A DNA stretch of 64,000 bases, taken from the NCBI RefSeq assembly GCF_026627925.1, contig NZ_JAPNLE010000009.1, positions 1,426,001 to 1,490,000 of the forward strand. The letters run 5' to 3'. Positions 20,097 to 28,535 of this stretch are shown here, in pieces. The position numbers and the translations under genes were made by a program. The notes under the pieces are model-generated. The model did not search any database. It was not told the origin of the DNA and saw only the letters and a list, made by a program, of their open reading frames with translations. The stretch is from Cupriavidus sp. D39 (lineage in GTDB: Bacteria; Pseudomonadota; Gammaproteobacteria; Burkholderiales; Burkholderiaceae). The stretch's first letter is position 1; each line of letters begins with the position of its first letter.

Positions 20097-20165
20097 GATG
20101 CCGCCTTATAAACAGAACGAATCTTTACGTATGTTCTTAGGCGTTTTAGATATAAGGAAACGTAG
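20097..20165 (-). promoter_or_regulatory. AT-rich promoter region of cysTWA-cysB
   Basis: Between the RBBP9-like hydrolase and cysT lies an AT-rich block with TATAAG-like and TATATCTA elements in the minus orientation. It contrasts with the GC-rich surroundings and is the best candidate for a CysB-controlled promoter. No exact CysB site can be assigned by eye. Confidence 0.4.
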
Positions 20166-20856
20166 ACGACACTTCCATCCCGCCTTCCCAAGGCCCGGCG
20201 CGGTCGCCGGACGGGCCGGCGCTGCCGTCCGCCTCGATCCGCTGGATCAAGGTATCGAGCAAGGCGAGCCCCTCAGGCCACTGGTCAAGGCCAGAATCGG
20301 CGTTAATGTGACCTAGCATGCCTGCATCATGGAGCTCGCTGCCCCATAGCGTGCCCCAACTGAACGCGGTGCGCTGTTGCATCCAGGGATCGTTGCGGCT
20401 GGCCACCAGGATGGTGGGAAACGGCAGCCGGTACGCGGGCAGCAGCCCGGCCACGCCAAATTTGTCGGGATCGGCGGGGGCCACCAGCACTGCGCCCGCA
20501 ATGCCCTCGGGATCAAGCGCCGCCTGGCGCAGAGTGGCCAGGCAGCCGAAGCTGTGCGCCACCAGGATGGCCCCGCGCGGGGCCACGCGTTGCGCTCGCA
20601 TGACGCTCTCGGACACGCGCTCTGCCCACAGCGGCAGGCTCGGGCGCGACCAGTCGTGCTGCTCTACGCGCTGCCAGTCGGGAAAGCGCTGCTCCCAGCG
20701 GCTTTGCCAGTGGCCCGGGCCACTGCCATGCAACCCTGGCACCGTCAGGATCTGCAAACCCTTGGGCACCTTCAACCGTACGTCGGCGGGTCGCCCGCTT
20801 GCGCCCGCCTGCCCGCCGCGCTGCTCCCGCGCGGCCGGCCTCTTCGTCTGCGTCAT
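20146..20856 (-). CDS. RBBP9/YdeN-family alpha/beta hydrolase
   Basis: A 236-residue protein. From residue 35 it has the RBBP9 pattern: TVPGLHGSGPGHWQSRWE at the N-terminus, VAHSFGCLA as the serine nucleophile elbow, VAPADPDKF, and HINADSGLDQWPEG supplying the catalytic histidine. Family members are serine hydrolases with few known substrates. The N-terminal 30 residues are low-complexity. It lies between the EAL-like gene and cysT on the same strand, inside the sulfur cluster, with no known sulfur role. Confidence 0.85.
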   Translation of the reverse strand: MTQTKRPAAREQRGGQAGASGRPADVRLKVPKGLQILTVPGLHGSGPGHWQSRWEQRFPDWQRVEQHDWSRPSLPLWAERVSESVMRAQRVAPRGAILVAHSFGCLATLRQAALDPEGIAGAVLVAPADPDKFGVAGLLPAYRLPFPTILVASRNDPWMQQRTAFSWGTLWGSELHDAGMLGHINADSGLDQWPEGLALLDTLIQRIEADGSAGPSGDRAGPWEGGMEVSSTFPYI

Positions 20857-20924
20857 TTCGGCTCCTTGGTCAACGCCATCGGGACGCCGCCGGATCCGTT
20901 CCGGGGCACCCCGCCCTCGAACTC

Positions 20925-21755
20925 CTAAATGCGAACCTCGCCGGCCACTTCATGCAGGTGGCGCGCGCTCACCGCCGCGCCGGTGAAGCTGCCCTGCCCC
21001 AGCACGATGCCGGCTGCCTGCAGCCGCTCGGCATTCTCGGCGTTCTCCAGCCGGCGCCCGATCAGCGTCACGCCGGCACTGTCGGCACTGGCCTGCAGCC
21101 CGGCCAGCTGGCGGTCGGTCCAGTTGCGGCGCATGTCCAGCTTGAGCCAGTCGGGCAGCGCGTGCGCCATCAGCGCGCCGGCCTCCGCCGGGTCCGATGC
21201 CTGCAGGCTCACGGCAAAGCCGTTGCGGCGGTAGTTGCCCACCACATGCAGCAGCAGCGGCAGGTCGTCGTTGGCGCTGGCCGGCACCTGGATCACGAAC
21301 CGGTCAAGCGGCAAGCCCAGCGACTGAAGCGCGCGCCGGAAGGCCGAGCCGTGATCGTCGGCCACGGCAGCCAGCAGCCGGTTGTGCACGTTGAGCACCA
21401 GCTTGCGATCGCCGTCGGCCGCAAAATAGTTGATGGCATGCACCAGGCGCGAGAGCCGGTCGAGCGAGACCAGGGAGGCATCGTCCGCCGCCATCGCAAA
21501 CAGCTTCCATGCACTCAGGCCAACGCCGTCGCCCGCGTACGTGCGCAGCGTGCCTTCGTGCGCCACCACATCGCGACTGGACAAGGTGATGAGCGGCTCG
21601 AACGCGCTGGTCAGCGAGCAGTTATAGAACTGGCCCTGCACCTGCCCACGCTCGTCGCGCCACAGTTGACGATCGTTTTCTGGCCGGCGCGGCAGCGCTT
21701 CCAGGTAGTGGGTGAGCGCCGTCAGTGCCGCGCCTCTTTCGTTCGCGCTTGCCAT
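20925..21755 (-). CDS. degenerate EAL-domain protein
   Basis: A 276-residue protein that follows the EAL fold but has lost most catalytic residues. The EALLR motif is HEGTLR, the Asn strand is LVLNVHN, the strand usually carrying Glu reads FVIQVPAS, the DDFGTG motif is absent, and the AEGVE motif is IGRRLEN. QGSFTG still matches the C-terminal QGY. It is therefore unlikely to hydrolyse cyclic di-GMP and may bind it or a protein. The start at 21755 follows AAAGGAAA. It sits between the Mop protein and the hydrolase within the sulfur cluster. Confidence 0.78.
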   Translation of the reverse strand: MASANERGAALTALTHYLEALPRRPENDRQLWRDERGQVQGQFYNCSLTSAFEPLITLSSRDVVAHEGTLRTYAGDGVGLSAWKLFAMAADDASLVSLDRLSRLVHAINYFAADGDRKLVLNVHNRLLAAVADDHGSAFRRALQSLGLPLDRFVIQVPASANDDLPLLLHVVGNYRRNGFAVSLQASDPAEAGALMAHALPDWLKLDMRRNWTDRQLAGLQASADSAGVTLIGRRLENAENAERLQAAGIVLGQGSFTGAAVSARHLHEVAGEVRI

Positions 21756-21796
21756 TGCGATTTCCTTTGCGTTGCGCTTGCGCCTCGGGCGAGGCT

Positions 21797-22012
21797 TCAA
21801 AGCTTGGCCAGGGATACCTCGGTAGCCTTGACCAGGGCAACGACTTCGCTGCCGATGGTAAGGCCGAGATCCTTGACCGAGCGGGTGGTGATGACCGAGG
21901 TGACGATGCCGGCCGGCGTCTCGACGTCGACCTCCGAGACCACAGGGCCTTCGATGATGGCAGCAACCTTGCCGCGGAACTGGTTACGTACGTTGATCGC
22001 CTGAATGCTCAT
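21797..22012 (-). CDS. Mop/TOBE-domain molybdopterin-binding protein (molbindin)
   Basis: A 71-residue single TOBE domain: MSIQAINVRNQFRGKVAAII, then GPVVSEVDVETPAG and SEVVALVKATEVSLAKL. This is the pattern of molbindins, which oligomerise and hold molybdate or other oxyanions in the cytoplasm. AAAGGAA precedes the ATG at 22012. It lies after ssuB and before the EAL-like gene, so an oxyanion role shared with sulfate uptake is plausible but inferred. Confidence 0.88.
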   Translation of the reverse strand: MSIQAINVRNQFRGKVAAIIEGPVVSEVDVETPAGIVTSVITTRSVKDLGLTIGSEVVALVKATEVSLAKL

Positions 22013-22226
22013 GATAGAAGTTCCTTTGCGTGAGTGAAAATGAGAAATGCGTAAAACTTTGGTTCAGCGGATGGCGGCCGCGCGGGTGAGTGACGTTGCC
22101 CGCTCACCCGTGGCTGCCGCCGCTTAAGCGGGTTGCGCCGGCTTCGCTCAAGGCTGGCTGCGCGACCCTTGTTTCATACTTGTTTGCCTTCTCGCTGGCG
22201 TCCTTGCTTGCGGCAGGGTTTGCGCG

Positions 22227-23102
22227 CTAGATCGCCCAGCGCACTGAATCGACCGTGCGCGCCACCGACCAGTCCACTGCAGACAACAATGCTTGCCCGT
22301 GCTGGCTCTCATTGACCGGCGATGTGCCATCACGTTGCATCACCCGGCGCAGCACCGCGTCCTCCAGTTGCGCGAACGCCGCCGAGCCACGCTGGCGCGG
22401 ACGCGGCAGCGCCACCCGCTGGTCCAGCGCGATGCGGCCGTCTTCGATCAACACCACGCGGTCGGCCAGCGCTACCGCTTCCGACACATCGTGGGTGACC
22501 AGCAGCGCCGTGAAGCCCAGGCGCTGCCACAAGGCCTCGATCAAGCCCTGCATCTCGATGCGGGTCAGCGCATCCAGCGCGCCGAGCGGCTCGTCCAGCA
22601 GCAGCAAGCGCGGGTGATGCACCAACGCACGCGCCAGTGCCACGCGCTGGCGCTGCCCGCCCGACAGGCGCGCCGGCCACTCGCCCGCGCGCTCGGCCAG
22701 GCCGACCTGGCCCAGCACCCTGGCCGCATCGGCCAGCCGCGCGCGCGGCAGCCCCAGCGCCACGTTGTCCAGCACCTTCTTCCATGGCAGCAGGCGCGCG
22801 TCCTGGAACATCACCCGGACCGCCTCGCGCTGCTTGTTGCCAGGCACGCCGTCCAGCGTTACGCCACCGCCATCACTGTCTTCCAGGCCGGCCACCAGCC
22901 GCAGCAAGGTGCTCTTGCCGCAACCGCTGCGGCCCACGATGGCGAGGAACTCGCCCGGCGCGGCCTGCAGGTGGATGCCGTGCAGCACCTCGCGCCCGCC
23001 GTATCGCTTCACCACCTGCTGCACGCGCAGCGCGAGGCCCTTGCCATCCTGGCTGGCGGGCACATCGGCCAGCGCGGCTTGCTCGATCGGGTTGCTTTGC
23101 AT
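22227..23102 (-). CDS. ssuB: aliphatic sulfonate ABC transporter ATP-binding protein
   Basis: A 291-residue ATPase. Walker A is GRSGCGKST, the Q-loop is [20 protein letters not shown] (typical of SsuB/TauB), the signature [15 protein letters not shown] and Walker [15 protein letters not shown]-terminal tail of about 60 residues follows, longer than in E. coli. It is third in ssuD-ssuC-ssuB, 26 nt after ssuC. It should power sulfonate import with SsuC. Confidence 0.9.
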   Translation of the reverse strand: MQSNPIEQAALADVPASQDGKGLALRVQQVVKRYGGREVLHGIHLQAAPGEFLAIVGRSGCGKSTLLRLVAGLEDSDGGGVTLDGVPGNKQREAVRVMFQDARLLPWKKVLDNVALGLPRARLADAARVLGQVGLAERAGEWPARLSGGQRQRVALARALVHHPRLLLLDEPLGALDALTRIEMQGLIEALWQRLGFTALLVTHDVSEAVALADRVVLIEDGRIALDQRVALPRPRQRGSAAFAQLEDAVLRRVMQRDGTSPVNESQHGQALLSAVDWSVARTVDSVRWAI

Positions 23103-23128
23103 ATCGGGTTCTCCTTGGCCGGCGGCGC

Positions 23129-23938
23129 TCAGTGCGCCTGGTAGCCGGGGTGCCAGCGCAGCCAGAATCGCTCCAGCCCGCGTGACAGCAAATCAGCCAG
23201 CTTGCCCAGCAGCGCGTAGAGCAGGATGCCCACCAGCACTACGTCGGTCTGCAGGAACTCGCGCGCATTCATGGTCATGTAGCCGATGCCCGACTGCGCC
23301 GAGATGGTCTCGGCCACGATCAGGATCACCCACATCAGGCCGAGCGAGAAACGCACGCCGACCAGGATGTTGGGCAAGGCGCCTGGCAGGATCACCTCGC
23401 GGTAAAGGCGCCAGCCCGACAGGCCGTAGCTCTTCGCCATCTCGATCAGCCCGGGGTCGACCGCGCGGATGCCGTGATACGTGTTCAGGTAGATCGGGAA
23501 GAACACGCCCAGCGATACCAGGAACAGCTTGGCGGTCTCGTCGATGCCGAACCACAGGATCACCAGCGGGATCAAAGCCAGCGGCGGAATATTGCGCACC
23601 ATCTGCAAGGTGCTGTCGAGCAGGGTCGCGGCCGGGCGGAAGGTGCCGGTCAGCAGGCCCAGCGCCAGCCCGAAGCCGCCGCCAATGGTGAAGCCGAGCA
23701 CGGCGCGCCAGGTGCTTACCCACACGTGGCGCCACAGTTCGCCCGTCACGGCCAGGCCCCAGGCGGCCTTCACCACATCGAGCGGCGCCGGCAGGATGCG
23801 GTTGGACAGCCAGCCCAGCTGCGAGGCCAGTTGCCACGCCACCACCAGCAGCACCGGCACGATCCACGGCGCGGCCGAGCGAGACGCATGGCGCAGCCAG
23901 TCAGGGTTGCGTGCAGGCAGGGTCAAGGGAGCGGACAT
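23129..23938 (-). CDS. ssuC: aliphatic sulfonate ABC transporter permease
   Basis: A 269-residue inner-membrane permease with six hydrophobic segments. [19 protein letters not shown] and the EAA-type loop [19 protein letters not shown] match the SsuC/TauC/NrtB group, and [12 protein letters not shown] is typical of SsuC. It lies 9 nt after ssuD. No sulfonate-binding protein gene (ssuA) is adjacent. Confidence 0.93.
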   Translation of the reverse strand: MSAPLTLPARNPDWLRHASRSAAPWIVPVLLVVAWQLASQLGWLSNRILPAPLDVVKAAWGLAVTGELWRHVWVSTWRAVLGFTIGGGFGLALGLLTGTFRPAATLLDSTLQMVRNIPPLALIPLVILWFGIDETAKLFLVSLGVFFPIYLNTYHGIRAVDPGLIEMAKSYGLSGWRLYREVILPGALPNILVGVRFSLGLMWVILIVAETISAQSGIGYMTMNAREFLQTDVVLVGILLYALLGKLADLLSRGLERFWLRWHPGYQAH

Positions 23939-23947
23939 GGTTGCCTC

Positions 23948-25111
23948 CTACCCGCGCGCCGCGCGCGGCACGATGCCGGTTGCCATGACTTCGCCAAAAG
24001 GGCCGGACAGCACCTTGCCCTGCAGCTTGTCGCGTACGGAGCGCGGCAGCAGCGGAAAAACCAGCTCGGCGAAGCGATAGGCTTCTTCCAGATGCGGGTA
24101 GCCGGAAAGCACAAAGGTATCGATGCCCAGCGCTGCGTACTCCTTGATGCGCGCCGCCACGATGTGCGGGTCGCCCACCAGTGCCGTGCCCGCGCCGCTG
24201 CGCACCAGGCCTACGCCGGCCCACAGGTTGGGGCTGATCTCCAATTCCGCGCGGCTGCGTGCGCCGCCACCGGCATGCAGCGCAGCCATGCGGCGCTGCC
24301 CTTCGGAATCCATCCTGCCGATCACCGCCTGCGCGCGCTCCACCGTCGCATCGTCGAGCTTGCTGATCAGCTGATCGGCCGCGGCCCATGCCTCGTCCTC
24401 GGTCTCGCGCACGATCACGTGCAGGCGGATGCCGAACTTCACGGTACGCCCATGGCGCGCCGCGCGCTGGCGCACGTCGGCGAGTTTCTTCGCTACCTCG
24501 GCCGGCGGCTCGCCCCAGGTCAGGTAGGTATCCACCTGCTCGGCCGCCAGCTCGTGCGCGGCAGCCGAGGAGCCGCCGAAGTACACCGGCGGATGCGGCC
24601 GCTGCAGCGGCGGGAACAACACCTTCGCGCCCTTGACCTTGAGGTGCTTGCCCTCGTAGTCGAGCTCAGCGCTTTCATGGCTGGCGGCCAGCACCTCGCG
24701 CCAGATACGGATGAACTCGGCCGAGGCTTCGTAGCGCTCGGCATGATCCAGGAACAGGCCATCGCCCTCCAGCTCCGACACATCGCCGCCGGTCACCAGG
24801 TTCACCAGCAGGCGTCCGCCCGACAGGCGGTCAAACGTCGCCGCCATGCGCGCCGCCAGCGTGGGCGCCATCAGCCCGGGGCGCACCGCCACCAGGAAGC
24901 GCAGCCGGCTGGTGACCGCGGCGAGCGTGGAGGCGACCACCCACGGATCCTCGCAGGAGCGGCCGGTGGGAATCAGCACGCCTTCGTAGCCAAGCGTATC
25001 GGCCGCGGTGGCGATCTGCTTCAGGTAATCGATATTGACCTCGCGCGCGCCCACCGAGGTGCCGAGGTAGCGGCTGTCGCCGTGCGTGGGGATAAACCAG
25101 AAGACCTGCAT
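23948..25111 (-). CDS. ssuD: FMNH2-dependent alkanesulfonate monooxygenase
   Basis: Releases sulfite from C2-C10 alkanesulfonates using reduced FMN and oxygen. The 387-residue protein matches SsuD throughout: [57 protein letters not shown] and [17 protein letters not shown], including the conserved active-site Arg and His region. It starts at 25111, with ssuC directly downstream. The usual FMN reductase partner SsuE is not in this cluster and must be supplied from elsewhere. Confidence 0.96.
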   Translation of the reverse strand: MQVFWFIPTHGDSRYLGTSVGAREVNIDYLKQIATAADTLGYEGVLIPTGRSCEDPWVVASTLAAVTSRLRFLVAVRPGLMAPTLAARMAATFDRLSGGRLLVNLVTGGDVSELEGDGLFLDHAERYEASAEFIRIWREVLAASHESAELDYEGKHLKVKGAKVLFPPLQRPHPPVYFGGSSAAAHELAAEQVDTYLTWGEPPAEVAKKLADVRQRAARHGRTVKFGIRLHVIVRETEDEAWAAADQLISKLDDATVERAQAVIGRMDSEGQRRMAALHAGGGARSRAELEISPNLWAGVGLVRSGAGTALVGDPHIVAARIKEYAALGIDTFVLSGYPHLEEAYRFAELVFPLLPRSVRDKLQGKVLSGPFGEVMATGIVPRAARG

Positions 25112-25123
25112 GTCCGTGCCTCT

Positions 25124-25264
25124 TCAGCTCTGTTTGTGGATCTTGGCCGCCCGGCCCTCGCCGGACGCGCCCAGGCCGATCGCCAGCAAGGCAGCGCCCA
25201 GTGCGCCGGTGACTAGCGCCACCAGCAATACGTGGCGCAGCGGCGCGCCGGCTTGGATCGGCAT
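25124..25264 (-). CDS. possible 46-residue membrane peptide
   Basis: A small frame from ATG 25264 (MPIQAGAPLRHVLL) to 25124 encodes one membrane helix, VLLVALVTGALGAALLAIG, flanked by basic residues and ending KIHKQS. It fits exactly between sbp and ssuD, with 12 nt before the ssuD start. There is no good ribosome site, and the frame is also open upstream by GC bias. It could be a real small protein of the sulfur cluster or chance. Confidence 0.35.
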   Translation of the reverse strand: MPIQAGAPLRHVLLVALVTGALGAALLAIGLGASGEGRAAKIHKQS

Positions 25265-25331
25265 CGGGATAGGAATCAGGGATCGGGCACGGCAGATGCG
25301 CGGCGGGCGCGCGCCCGCCGCAGGCTGCGTC

Positions 25332-26339
25332 TTACTTCTTGCCAGGCTGGTAGACCTGGTCGAACGAGCCACCGTCGGCGAAGTGCGCCTTCTGCGCTTT
25401 CTGCCAGCCGCCAAAGGCCTCATCGATGGTGAACAGCTTGACCTTGGGGAAGTTGCTCGCATACTTGGCGGCAATCTTCTCCGAGATCGGGCGGTAGTAA
25501 TTCTTGGCCGCGATTTCCTGGCCCTCGTCGGTGTACAGGAACTGCAGGTAGGCTTCCGCCACCTTGCGCGTGCCCTTCTTGTCCACCACCTTGTCCACCA
25601 CCGCCACCGGCGGCTCGGCCAGGATGGAGATCGACGGCGCAACGATGTCGAACTTGTCCGGGCCCAGCTCCTTGATCGCCAGGATGGCCTCGTTTTCCCA
25701 GGCAATCAGCACATCGCCCAGGCCGCGCTCGACAAAGGTCGTAGTGGCGCCGCGGGCGCCGGAATCCAGCACCGGCACGTTCTTCAGCAGCTGGCCGACG
25801 AACTCCTTGGCCTTCTGCTCGTTGCCGCCCGGCTGGCGCAGCGCGTAGCCCCAGGCCGCCAGGTAGTTCCAGCGCGCGCCGCCCGAGGTCTTCGGGTTAG
25901 GCGTGATCACCTGCACGCCCGGCTTGACCAGGTCGTTCCAGTCCTTGATGCCCTTGGGGTTGCCCTTGCGCACCAGGAACACGATGGTCGAGGTATAGGG
26001 CGACGCATTGTGCGGCAGGCGCTTTTGCCAGTCCGGCTTGAGCAAGCCCTTCTCGGCGATGGCGTCGATGTCATAGCCCAGCGCCAGCGTGACCACATCC
26101 GCATCCAGCCCATCGATCACCGAACGCGCCTGCTTGCCCGAGCCGCCGTGCGACTGGCGGATGGTCAGCGCGTCGCCGCCCTTGGCCTTCCACGCCTTGG
26201 CGAAGGCCGCATTCACGTCCACATACAGCTCCCGCGTGGGATCGTACGAAACGTTCAAGAGGGCGGTGTTGGCCCACGCGGTCTGGGTGGAACCGATGAC
26301 GGCCAGTGCCGCGAGTCCGATGGCCAGCTTGCGAATCAT
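25332..26339 (-). CDS. sbp: periplasmic sulfate-binding protein
   Basis: A 335-residue periplasmic protein with a signal peptide ending near STQTAWA. The mature start [20 protein letters not shown] is diagnostic of Sbp/CysP, and [27 protein letters not shown] and [10 protein letters not shown] follow, which contact the sulfate. It should deliver sulfate to CysTWA, encoded about 5.4 kb downstream on the same strand. The start at 26339 follows GGGAGC; upstream in-frame codons are non-conserved. Confidence 0.95.
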   Translation of the reverse strand: MIRKLAIGLAALAVIGSTQTAWANTALLNVSYDPTRELYVDVNAAFAKAWKAKGGDALTIRQSHGGSGKQARSVIDGLDADVVTLALGYDIDAIAEKGLLKPDWQKRLPHNASPYTSTIVFLVRKGNPKGIKDWNDLVKPGVQVITPNPKTSGGARWNYLAAWGYALRQPGGNEQKAKEFVGQLLKNVPVLDSGARGATTTFVERGLGDVLIAWENEAILAIKELGPDKFDIVAPSISILAEPPVAVVDKVVDKKGTRKVAEAYLQFLYTDEGQEIAAKNYYRPISEKIAAKYASNFPKVKLFTIDEAFGGWQKAQKAHFADGGSFDQVYQPGKK

Positions 26340-26736
26340 GTGTCTTGCTCCCGTATTCTCGTCGTGAAATGGCGCGCTCGCGCCGCGTTTCATGGCCCTC
26401 CTTGCGTGGGAAGGCTTGTGTCAGGGAGGAAGACTACCGAGGGGGCTATGTGAAAGGAACGAATGGTTTCGCCGATCCTTGCACGTTTTCCGCATAAGAA
26501 TTTGCGGAAATATGGGCATGCCGTAGGGGGATGGTCGAAGGTGCAGTCCTGCCGCGAATGATGTCCCAAAGACTGCTGCCGCACAGCGTAGGGCATCCGG
26601 GGCCTGCATGCGTCGCGTTCCCGCGATCCCGGCAGGCGCAGCATCGCCCCGTTCAACGTCACAGGCCCATCTGGCCCGCTCCCGGCAACAAGGAGAGGGT
26701 GCATGGGGGCCCGCGTGCTACGGATAGCGCCGACGA
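26340..26736. other. Intergenic region upstream of sbp
   Basis: About 400 nt with no gene I can support. It must carry the sbp promoter in the minus orientation. AT-richer patches occur near 26445-26520. A 104-codon minus-strand frame and its overlapping alternatives show no recognisable protein pattern. Confidence 0.45.
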
Positions 26737-26777
26737 TTGGTCTTCAGGGAACCAATGCGTATAATTCTCATTTGCAA
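26737..26777 (+). promoter_or_regulatory. Near-consensus sigma70 promoter with Fur-like box
   Basis: TTGGTC at 26737-26742, a 17-nt spacer and a perfect TATAAT at 26760-26765. The -10 overlaps 26759-26777, which read on the minus strand as TTGCAAATGAGAATTATAC, close to Fur boxes of Burkholderiales. It is 93 nt upstream of the small secreted-protein gene, so iron-repressed expression is suggested. Confidence 0.55.
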
Positions 26778-26857
26778 TTGCCGTGTTGGCGAGAGCGCAT
26801 CTCACCGTACCCCGGTGGGGCTGATCGTTTTAGCGACGGATTTCAAACCTACACGAC

Positions 26858-27298
26858 ATGAAGAACTTGATCATTTATCTGACATTACTATCCGCTATCG
26901 GCGGCGCCCAATCATTTGCCAGCACAGATGTCGATCAAATTGACCGTGACAAGGAGAAACTGGCGAATGCCAGTACTTTCTCGCTTGGCATGGTGGGATT
27001 CACTGGACATATCAGCGAAAGCGAGAAGATCTATAGAAAGATACTAAAAAACAGGGAGGCGAATGAGATCTTCAAGGAAATAATAAGATCCAAAGAATCT
27101 ACAAATGAAGCAAAACTCTATGCCGCGTGCGGACTCCGCACGTTATCCCCGTCCCTATTCAAGAAGGAAGCATCCGACATTCTTCCAAATGGCGGTTCAG
27201 CCAGCGTATTGAGAGCAGACATTCTCAACAAGGAGAAAATGACCGACCTGATCGAATCAATCGGCAAAAACGGCTGCAATCAACTTGGCAAACAATAA
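26858..27298 (+). CDS. small secreted protein of unknown function (AT-rich gene)
   Basis: A 146-residue protein with a signal peptide (MKNLIIYLTLLSAIGGAQSFA). A charged helical mature part follows, containing SEKIYRKILKNREANEIFKE and TNEAKLYAACGLRTL. The EAKLYAACGL segment vaguely recalls small secreted proteins such as the MchS3 group, but I would not assign it. Codon use is visibly AT-rich (ATA, AAA, AGA) against the GC-rich surroundings, which indicates recent transfer. There is one Cys in the AACGL segment and another near the C-terminus (GCNQ), possibly a disulfide. It is monocistronic. Confidence 0.75.
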   Translation: MKNLIIYLTLLSAIGGAQSFASTDVDQIDRDKEKLANASTFSLGMVGFTGHISESEKIYRKILKNREANEIFKEIIRSKESTNEAKLYAACGLRTLSPSLFKKEASDILPNGGSASVLRADILNKEKMTDLIESIGKNGCNQLGKQ

Positions 27299-27331
27299 AA
27301 TCACAAAATATGTAAACCACCGAAATTTGCA

Positions 27332-27367
27332 GCCTCCATTTGTCGTTCACCATGGAGGCCCGTTTGT
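27332..27367 (+). terminator. Possible terminator hairpin
   Basis: GCCTCCAT pairs with ATGGAGGC across a 12-nt loop, followed by CCGTTTGTGT. It lies 34 nt past the AT-rich gene. The T run is weak. Confidence 0.4.
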
Positions 27368-27384
27368 GTCAGCCTGCAAGACTA

Positions 27385-28344
27385 TCAACCTGCGCCCTTC
27401 ACGCGGGCAGGCCACTGGCCATCGGCGATCAGCGAGCGCACCGTATCCATCAGCAGGTCCAGCACGGCCGAGACGGCGATTGACAGCGGCATGGTGGCGG
27501 ACCGGCACAGATAGACGGGGCGCGACATGCTCGGTTGGGTGATCCGCGCCGCGGACAGCAAGCCATTGCGCAACTCGGCGCAGACCGATGCGTAGGAAAG
27601 GATCGTGCACCCCACGCCTTGCGCGGCGAGATTGATGAGCTGCGGAATGGCATTCACCTCCGCCAGCACCGAGAGCTCGACATGATGAGCACGCAGATAG
27701 CCATCGATCAATGCGCGCAGGCCATGCTCGGCCGCAGGCAGGATCATGGGGAAGCGCTGAAGGTCCTTGAACCGGACTGCTTTGGTCAGTTCTGCTCCGG
27801 TCTTGCGGGCATCGGCGAACTGGCCCGGAGGCGCCAGCAAGACGAGATCCTCGTCGACAACGTGCTCGAACAGCAGGCCGGAGCCGGCATCCGCCTGGAA
27901 GGTCAGGCCAAGATCGATGCGCCCGCTCAGCAGGTGATCGGGGATATACCCGGTGCTTAGCTCGACCACCTGCAACTGGACCTTAGGCCAGCGCCGGATG
28001 GTTTCGCGCACCAGCGGCACGGTCAGTATCTTCGCCATGGATTGAGGCAGGCCGATTGCGACCCTGCCGGCCGGATCGGTCATCAGGTCACGTACGTCCT
28101 CGCACGCGACGTCGAGCCGCTTGAGGATATCCCTGGCGTGGCTCTCGAATCTCAGCCCCGCGGCGGTCTGGACAACGCCCTTGTGGCTGCGCATGAAGAG
28201 AGCCACGCCCAGATCCTGTTCGATGTGCTTGATCTGCAGGCTCAGCGCCGGCTGCGCCAGATGCATGTTCTCCGCGGCCCGGGAAATCGATCCCGCCGAT
28301 ACCACGGCCAGAAAGCACCTGAGTCCACGTATATCGATCGACAT
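27385..28344 (-). CDS. LysR-family regulator (Nac/CynR-like)
   Basis: A 319-residue LysR protein. The N-terminal HTH (DIRGLRCFLAVVSAGSISRAA, LAQPALSLQIKHIEQDLGV) is followed by the effector domain with VAIGLPQSMAKILTVPLV. The start is at 28344 (MSIDIRG). It is divergent from a Bug-CaiB-crotonase operon across 190 nt with an AT-rich inverted repeat, so it most likely controls that operon in response to the compound imported or degraded. Confidence 0.9.
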   Translation of the reverse strand: MSIDIRGLRCFLAVVSAGSISRAAENMHLAQPALSLQIKHIEQDLGVALFMRSHKGVVQTAAGLRFESHARDILKRLDVACEDVRDLMTDPAGRVAIGLPQSMAKILTVPLVRETIRRWPKVQLQVVELSTGYIPDHLLSGRIDLGLTFQADAGSGLLFEHVVDEDLVLLAPPGQFADARKTGAELTKAVRFKDLQRFPMILPAAEHGLRALIDGYLRAHHVELSVLAEVNAIPQLINLAAQGVGCTILSYASVCAELRNGLLSAARITQPSMSRPVYLCRSATMPLSIAVSAVLDLLMDTVRSLIADGQWPARVKGAG

Positions 28345-28417
28345 AAGCCAGTCTCCGCATGCCGCGCCACGGGGCCCGCCGGTCGGCGGCACGGTGGCAA
28401 GATGGCTGGGTATAGCA

Positions 28418-28460
28418 CAGATATATAGTCACTATCAAATATCTATCTTGGACATATAGC
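28418..28460. promoter_or_regulatory. AT-rich LysR operator/promoter candidate
   Basis: An AT-rich block with GATAT-N14-ATATC symmetry between the divergent LysR and Bug genes. The T-N11-A style and position fit a LysR-type operator. Confidence 0.45.
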
Positions 28461-28535
28461 CTGCTGCCGGCCATAGTGACGCCAGCTTCCGCGCACCGCA
28501 CGCGGATTCCAAGACAGATGATCCACGGAGACACC

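Noticed and set aside
26390..26704. Minus-strand 104-codon frame upstream of sbp
   Set aside because: No ribosome site, no recognisable pattern, and it lies in a promoter region.
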